From positions 1 to 64,000 of the forward strand of contig JAQUTL010000004.1 of the NCBI GenBank assembly GCA_028709805.1: a DNA stretch of 64,000 nucleotides. The letters run 5' to 3'. The position numbers and the translations under genes are program-made. Each line of letters opens with the position of its first letter. The stretch's first letter is position 1. This stretch comes from Victivallaceae bacterium (lineage in GTDB: Bacteria; Verrucomicrobiota; Lentisphaeria; Victivallales; Victivallaceae). The notes beneath the pieces are model-generated. The model had not been told where the DNA came from and made no database searches. It was given only the letters and a program-made list of their open reading frames with translations. Below are positions 59,656-64,000 of the stretch, in pieces.

Positions 59656-59684
59656 TTGACGCAGTTGAATATCAACGTTATACT
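59656..59684 (+). promoter_or_regulatory. pseudopilin promoter with palindrome in the spacer
   Basis: TTGACG, a 17-bp spacer and TATACT lie 42 bp before the ATG. The spacer contains GTTGAATATCAAC (59664-59676), a 5-bp inverted repeat around ATA, a likely binding site for a regulator such as the divergent AraC protein. Confidence 0.65.
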
Positions 59685-59726
59685 ATATCTCAAACAAAAT
59701 TAAAATACAATTATATTCGGAGAAAA

Positions 59727-60503
59727 ATGAAAAAAAGCTTCACGTTGATCGAGCTGCTGGTGGTAATTGCAATCATTGCGATACTGGCGTCCATGCTTCT
59801 GCCGAGTCTGGCGCGCGCCAGAGAGATGGCCAACCGGGCGAACTGTGCGGGAAATATCAGGCAGAGCATTCAGGCGCTGTCGCTATATGCCGACGGCGGC
59901 GGATCGGGCTGGATCACCACGCTCGGCGCCGACGGCTGGCAGTGGTACAATATCGGCAGCATGCCGCAGGAGCTGGGATTGTCGGACGACATCAACGTCC
60001 GGCGCGATCCGTCCACCCGGAAAATGACGCTCTGTCCCAGCAATGTGGATATGAACCAGGTGCTGCAGTCCATCGCCTACGGCGCGATCTGCTTTACGCA
60101 GGACGAGCTTGATTCGGAAGACTATCCCTATGCCGACGCCGCAGTGTTTGAAAAAATCGGAGTCGGCTCCAGCATTCCGCCGCGCTACGTCCGACTCGGC
60201 TCCTGCCCGGCGCCGTCAACTTATATCCTGCTGACCGACTCCGCGTTCGGTCCAGATTTCAGCTCCGGCGCCATTGACGACTGGAGCACCGGAACCCAGA
60301 TTAACCTTATCTACCGGGAGCGCGCCAACTACAGCGGCATTCTTGAACGCCACAACGGCGTGGCCAACATCGGCTACGGCGACGGACACGTCGGAGATTC
60401 CGGCGACCATAATATGCTTTACACCGCTTCGCATTTGAAGGAGATGCTGGTCGACGGCGGATTTTCCATCCTCAGTCTGGAAGACAACGAAGTCATACAA
60501 TAA
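59727..60503 (+). CDS. type II secretion-like pseudopilin with H-X9-DG motif
   Basis: From the ATG at 59727 (GGAG just before) the product has 258 residues. [20 protein letters not shown] is a class III prepilin leader: a short basic start, then cleavage and methylation before the hydrophobic helix. The C-terminal region has [16 protein letters not shown], that is His, nine residues, Asp-Gly, the H-X9-DG motif of pseudopilin-like proteins abundant in Planctomycetes and Lentisphaerota. The middle part resembles a secreted domain of unknown ligand. No gsp or pil machinery is near. Confidence 0.88.
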   Translation: MKKSFTLIELLVVIAIIAILASMLLPSLARAREMANRANCAGNIRQSIQALSLYADGGGSGWITTLGADGWQWYNIGSMPQELGLSDDINVRRDPSTRKMTLCPSNVDMNQVLQSIAYGAICFTQDELDSEDYPYADAAVFEKIGVGSSIPPRYVRLGSCPAPSTYILLTDSAFGPDFSSGAIDDWSTGTQINLIYRERANYSGILERHNGVANIGYGDGHVGDSGDHNMLYTASHLKEMLVDGGFSILSLEDNEVIQ

Positions 60504-60544
60504 CCATCCCATCCCGAGTCCGCCGCCGCGCTGCGGTGGCGAAC

Positions 60545-62977
60545 TCACCGGCGCGGTTCGGATTTTCCGGCCGTGCCGGTTCCTTTTTTCTGACAGAAAC
60601 GCACCGTTTCCATCGCGTCCCGGGCATAGGTTCCGCCGGCTCCGGCGGCAAATTCAGCGTCAACTGCCGCGCCGCCCAGAATAAAGTCTACATAATCAAG
60701 TCCTTCGGCCCGTGCCAGATCGATTGTCTCCTTCATGCGCGGCATGGTGGTGGTCATCAACGCGGAGAGTCCGCACAACCGTGCGCCGCTCCGCTTCAGC
60801 TCGGCGACGATTCCGGCGGCGGAAACGTCTTTCCCCAGATCGATCACCTTGAATCCGTAGTTGCCCAGCATCAGGCAGACGATGTTTTTCCCGATGTCGT
60901 GAATATCACCCTCAACGGTTGCCATCACCACCGTTTCTCCGGCGTTGCCGCCTTTTCTCTCCTTCAACCGCGGTTCGATCACCGCGATGGCGCGACGCAT
61001 GGCGTCGGCGCTCATCAGAAGCTGCGGCAGAAAATATTCGCCGGATGAAAACTTGCGGCCGACAACGTTTATCGCGTCAATCAGCCGATCCATGATCGTC
61101 CCGGCGTTTACTCCTGATTGCAGCGCGGCCTCGGCGGCGGCGGCGATTTTCGGCTCATCCCCTTTGAGCACCATGCCGAACAGCGCCTCCAGCGGGTCGG
61201 CGGCGGAAGCGGAAGCGGCGGAAGCGACCGGAGGCGGAACCGCGTTGGAGAACCGTTCAAGGTAGCGGACAAAACCGGGATCGCGGCCGAGCAGCGCGTC
61301 GGCGGCAATCGGGTCGAACAAAGAGAAGTCGGCCGACGGATTGGCAATGGCGCCGGTAAGTCCGCGTTCACGCGCCAGCTTCATAAAGGTGGCGTTCAGC
61401 ACCGGCCGGGCCGGCAGCCCGAAGCTGACGTTGGACAGGCCGCATACCGAGCCCATCCCGAAGTCACGGGCGAACTCCGCGGTTTCCAGCGCCGCAACCG
61501 CGCCGGGACCGCCGGAAGCCACGGCCATGACCAGCAGATCCACCACACAGTCATTTTTTCCGTAGCCGTATTTCTGTGCCGCGGCGAATATCTGTTTAAC
61601 CAGTCCGGCACGCTCGGCGGCGGTTTCCGGCACGCCGCTGTCGGCCACCGGAAGAATGATTATCGCGGCGCCGTAGAACGCGGCCACCGGAAGAAGTTTT
61701 TCCAGTCTTTCCCGCTCGGCCGAGATCGAATTGAGCAGCGCCCGGCCGGGATAACGGCGCAGCGCGGCGGCCACCACCTCCGGTGAAGTTGAGTCAATCG
61801 CCAGCGGCAGCGGCGAGACCGCCGACACCTGCTCGACCGCCTCCAGCATCAGCGCCTTTTCATCCACGCCGCCCAGTCCCATATTCACGTCCAGCAGTGC
61901 GGCGCCGCGCTCGGTCTGCGCGGCGGCGAATTCGCGCACCATATCCATTTTACCGGCGCGCAGTTCGGCCTGAAGCGCCTTTTTGCCGGTGGGATTGATC
62001 CTTTCTCCAATCAGCATAAAATCGCGGCCGTTGAGTTCGGCGCAGCGCACTGCGGAGCAGACCAGTCCGGGACGACGGTCGGAGGCCGTCGGCCGCGGCG
62101 TCAATTTTTTCAGCCCGGCGGACAGGGCGGCTATATGTTCTGGTGTGGTTCCGCAGCAGCCGCCGGCGACATTCACGCCGGCGTCGCGCATCGCCGCGGA
62201 AAAGCCGCCGAAGGTTTCCGGCGACATGCCGAACACGGTTCGACCGTCGGCGGCAAGTTTCGGCATGCCGGCGTTCGGCTTGGCGACCAGCGGCACCGCG
62301 GCAAAAGGCTTGATCGCGGAGATCAGCTTCAACATCTGCTCGGGTCCGGTAGAACAGTTGCAGCCGAAGGCGTCGGCGCCGAGGCTCTGCAACGTTATCA
62401 GCGCCGACTTCGGATCATTCCCCGATAGCGTCCGCCCGTGTTCGTCAAACGTCAATGTGACGATCACCGGCAAATCAGGCGCGGTCTCTTTTGCCGCGAT
62501 CAGCGCGGCGCGCGCCTGCTGCAGATCGAACATCGTTTCAACGGCGAATCCGTCCACGCCGCCGTCGGCCAATGCCGCGATCTGCTCGGCGTAAACGGCG
62601 ACCAGTTCTTCAAAGTCGAGGTCGCCCCACGGCTTCAAAAATTTCCCGGTGGGGGAGATGTCACCGAAAATCAGGCGGCTTCCGGCGTTGCGCCGGCAGT
62701 TGGCGGCAAGTGCCGAGTTGATTTCACGCACCCGGCCGCCGGCGCCGAACTCTTCAAGTTTCGGACGGTTTCCGCCGAAACTCGGCACATACACAATGTC
62801 GCTCCCGGCGGAAAAATAGGCGTTGTGAATCGCATCGACGATCTCCGGGTGTTCCATCGCAAACAATTCCGGCGACACTCCGGCCGGCATGCCGCGCTTG
62901 ACCAGTTCGGTTCCGGTGGCGCCGTCAAGGATGACAAAACGGCTGCGACAGAGTTGACTGAATTCTTTTTTATTCAT
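60545..62977 (-). CDS. metH: cobalamin-dependent methionine synthase without reactivation domain
   Basis: It moves a methyl group from methyltetrahydrofolate via B12 to homocysteine. The 810 residues contain the homocysteine domain (1-about 290; zinc Cys in FGCNCSTGPEQ and AGGCCGTTPEH) and the pterin domain (about 320-570; GERINPTGKKALQ, LLDVNMGLGG). The B12 cap (about 595-675) and B12-binding domain (VEGDIHDIGKNIVCLMLGN, with the DxHxxG lower-ligand His) follow. The C-terminal SAM-binding reactivation domain of the 1200-residue E. coli enzyme is missing; the gene just upstream encodes it separately. They overlap by 8 bp. Confidence 0.95.
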   Translation of the reverse strand: MNKKEFSQLCRSRFVILDGATGTELVKRGMPAGVSPELFAMEHPEIVDAIHNAYFSAGSDIVYVPSFGGNRPKLEEFGAGGRVREINSALAANCRRNAGSRLIFGDISPTGKFLKPWGDLDFEELVAVYAEQIAALADGGVDGFAVETMFDLQQARAALIAAKETAPDLPVIVTLTFDEHGRTLSGNDPKSALITLQSLGADAFGCNCSTGPEQMLKLISAIKPFAAVPLVAKPNAGMPKLAADGRTVFGMSPETFGGFSAAMRDAGVNVAGGCCGTTPEHIAALSAGLKKLTPRPTASDRRPGLVCSAVRCAELNGRDFMLIGERINPTGKKALQAELRAGKMDMVREFAAAQTERGAALLDVNMGLGGVDEKALMLEAVEQVSAVSPLPLAIDSTSPEVVAAALRRYPGRALLNSISAERERLEKLLPVAAFYGAAIIILPVADSGVPETAAERAGLVKQIFAAAQKYGYGKNDCVVDLLVMAVASGGPGAVAALETAEFARDFGMGSVCGLSNVSFGLPARPVLNATFMKLARERGLTGAIANPSADFSLFDPIAADALLGRDPGFVRYLERFSNAVPPPVASAASASAADPLEALFGMVLKGDEPKIAAAAEAALQSGVNAGTIMDRLIDAINVVGRKFSSGEYFLPQLLMSADAMRRAIAVIEPRLKERKGGNAGETVVMATVEGDIHDIGKNIVCLMLGNYGFKVIDLGKDVSAAGIVAELKRSGARLCGLSALMTTTMPRMKETIDLARAEGLDYVDFILGGAAVDAEFAAGAGGTYARDAMETVRFCQKKGTGTAGKSEPRR

Positions 62978-63560
62978 TTCCGGTGACTCCGATCATGGCG
63001 GTCACGGTTTTTTCCGGACAGAGAATCAGCCGGTCACCGAGCTCAACGCCGAGTTTGCTCATTTCCAGCAGCCGGTAAAATTCCCGCTGCGCCTCCAACG
63101 GCCAGTCGCCGTATCCGGGTGAAAAACGGCGCTTCCCCAATGCCAGACCGGAGCGGGCGAACCGCTGGCGCAGATGCAGTTCCAGCGCGTCCACCGCCGC
63201 CTCCACTCCCTCGCTGCCGACCGCGTCGCACACTGCGGCCCGGAAGCTCGACCCGTCCGCGAATTCCCGGCGCGCCGCCTCCACGATCCGGGCTCCGGCC
63301 GTCACCGTGAAAATCACCGCTCCGGAACAATTCTCCAGACGGGCGGCCACATCCCGGCTTTCTCCCGCCAGCCGCAGCGCCTCCGGCAGCGACAGCTCCA
63401 GCCACGCGCCGACAAACCGGCATTTGACAAACTGACGGCCGATCTCGGATTCAATGCGGCCGCGCTCCTCCGCCCCAAGCTCCGGTATGCGGACCCGCAG
63501 CCGGGCGAGAATCATCTTGACCGGCGGCTCTATTCGGATCGGCAGAAAGTTCACAGACAT
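62970..63560 (-). CDS. stand-alone MetH reactivation-domain protein
   Basis: This 196-residue protein resembles the vitamin-B12-dependent methionine synthase activation domain. GKRRFSPGYGDWPLEAQREF matches the R-x-x-x-GY SAM-binding block, and LGDRLILCPEKTVTAMIGVT the end of the domain. It would bind SAM and flavodoxin or another reductant to remethylate oxidised cob(II)alamin in trans. An arrangement of this kind is established for Thermotoga maritima TM0268/TM0269. It overlaps bioA by 10 bp and metH by 8 bp, so the products are made together. Confidence 0.8.
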   Translation of the reverse strand: MSVNFLPIRIEPPVKMILARLRVRIPELGAEERGRIESEIGRQFVKCRFVGAWLELSLPEALRLAGESRDVAARLENCSGAVIFTVTAGARIVEAARREFADGSSFRAAVCDAVGSEGVEAAVDALELHLRQRFARSGLALGKRRFSPGYGDWPLEAQREFYRLLEMSKLGVELGDRLILCPEKTVTAMIGVTGNE

Positions 63561-64000
63561 TCGGCAACCACCTCACAGACCGCACCGGTTAGAGTGGCGA
63601 TGTCTTTTTTCTCCGTCACAAAAGGCGGCATCAGATAGACCGCATTTCCGAAAGGACGGACCCAGCAGCCGCGTTTGACAAACTCAAGACAGAGCCGGTC
63701 GCAGTCCGGCGCCGCGTCAAGCTCGACAACGCCGACCGCGCCGATGGTTCTCACGTCGGCCACATGGGGCATCCTCCTGACCGGCTCAAGCCCGGAGCCG
63801 AGCATGATCTCAATCTCGCGCACCCGGCTCTGCCAGTCGTATTCGCCAAACAACTCCAGCGACGCGCAGGCGGCGGCGCAGGCCACCGGGTTGGCCATAA
63901 AGGTGGGGCCGTGCATCAGTGCGCCGGGCTCGCCGGAGGAGATGACGGAGGCCACCTTGTCGGTCGCCAGTGTGGCGGCCAGCGTGATGTGTCCGCCGGT
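63551..64000 (-). CDS. bioA: adenosylmethionine-8-amino-7-oxononanoate aminotransferase, 3' part
   Basis: Only the C-terminal 149 codons are in the window; the gene continues past 64000. TGGHITLAATLATDKVA at the edge follows the PLP-lysine, which falls just outside. GALMHGPTFMANPVACAAA is the BioA-specific active-site block, and GCWVRPFGNAVYLMPPF is the C-terminal part. It converts KAPA to DAPA in biotin synthesis with SAM as amino donor. Its overlap with the reactivation gene and metH joins a SAM user to SAM supply. Confidence 0.92.
   Translation of the reverse strand, partial: TGGHITLAATLATDKVASVISSGEPGALMHGPTFMANPVACAAACASLELFGEYDWQSRVREIEIMLGSGLEPVRRMPHVADVRTIGAVGVVELDAAPDCDRLCLEFVKRGCWVRPFGNAVYLMPPFVTEKKDIATLTGAVCEVVAECL

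Noticed and set aside
60521-60541. GC-rich hairpin between the pseudopilin and metH
   Set aside because: It has no T tract on either strand, so it is not supported as a terminator.

Overview
The window reads as a chromosomal segment of a Gram-negative, LPS-making bacterium. It has moderately high GC and dense, mostly overlapping genes. The best guess for the lineage is Lentisphaerota/Victivallales in the PVC group. Support comes from a pseudopilin of the H-X9-DG type next to an AraC regulator, a sodium:solute symporter with a very large extracytoplasmic insert, a signal-peptide acetylxylan esterase, BamA with five POTRA domains, Kdo, heptose and Lpt genes, and an ornithine-lipid gene pair. 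The lineage is inferred from gene content; no database search was possible.

Layout. 1-4016 (+): surface-polysaccharide genes. These are a 5'-truncated GT2, a GT8, an intact GT2 and a frameshifted, 3'-truncated Wzx/MATE-like flippase, and they end against a tRNA-Val(CAC). 4129-7491 (-): CDF metal exporter, guaB and an HTH-EIIA regulator. 7684-12361 (+): carB and an RsbU-like phosphatase. 12414-16875 (-): a LysM lipoprotein-phoH-pgpH-ybeY operon. 17172-21645 (-): fabF, acpP, acetylxylan esterase with a coupled micro-membrane protein, another small membrane protein, and panD. 21993-36974 (+): prs-rplY-pth-rpsF-ssb-rpsR-rplI-dnaB, then bamA, a Sel1-like lipoprotein, a HAD hydrolase, a CBS-bearing antiporter, hisH, nth, a DUF374 acyltransferase and purM. 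36997-46066 (+): a TerB/AI-2E fusion, rfaE1-kdsB-kdsA-kdsC, a giant OstA/LptA-like protein, lptB and hpf. 46152-51733 (-): gmhA-uppS-cdsA-asnC/lrp-aminotransferase-olsB-plsC. 51800-52866 (-): a small conserved protein and prmC. 53013-58773: frr, a formyltransferase (-), a secreted protein, an ABC-2 permease and an SSS symporter. 58779-64000: an AraC regulator (-), a pseudopilin (+), and bioA-MetH reactivation subunit-metH (-).

How the genes fit together. Much of the window builds the envelope. Heptose (gmhA, rfaE1), Kdo (kdsA, kdsB, kdsC), LPS export (OstA-like protein, lptB), outer-membrane protein assembly (bamA), phospholipid and ornithine lipid synthesis (cdsA, plsC, olsB) and the undecaprenyl carrier (uppS) are spread over two opposed blocks. 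The rest is core translation and replication (ribosomal proteins, frr, pth, prmC, ybeY, hpf, dnaB, ssb), nucleotide synthesis (guaB, carB, prs, purM, PurN-like) and B12-dependent methionine synthesis.

Regulatory sequence is unusually readable. At least nine promoters share a TTG-type -35, a 16-17 bp spacer and a TATATT -10 box. The main candidates for something not well described are the roughly 250-nt prs leader with mutually exclusive hairpins, the split MetH with an in-trans reactivation subunit joined to bioA, the giant OstA-like protein, the TerB/AI-2E fusion, the HTH-EIIA protein, and the AraC/pseudopilin divergon with a palindrome inside the promoter spacer. I found no CRISPR array, transposase or prophage.
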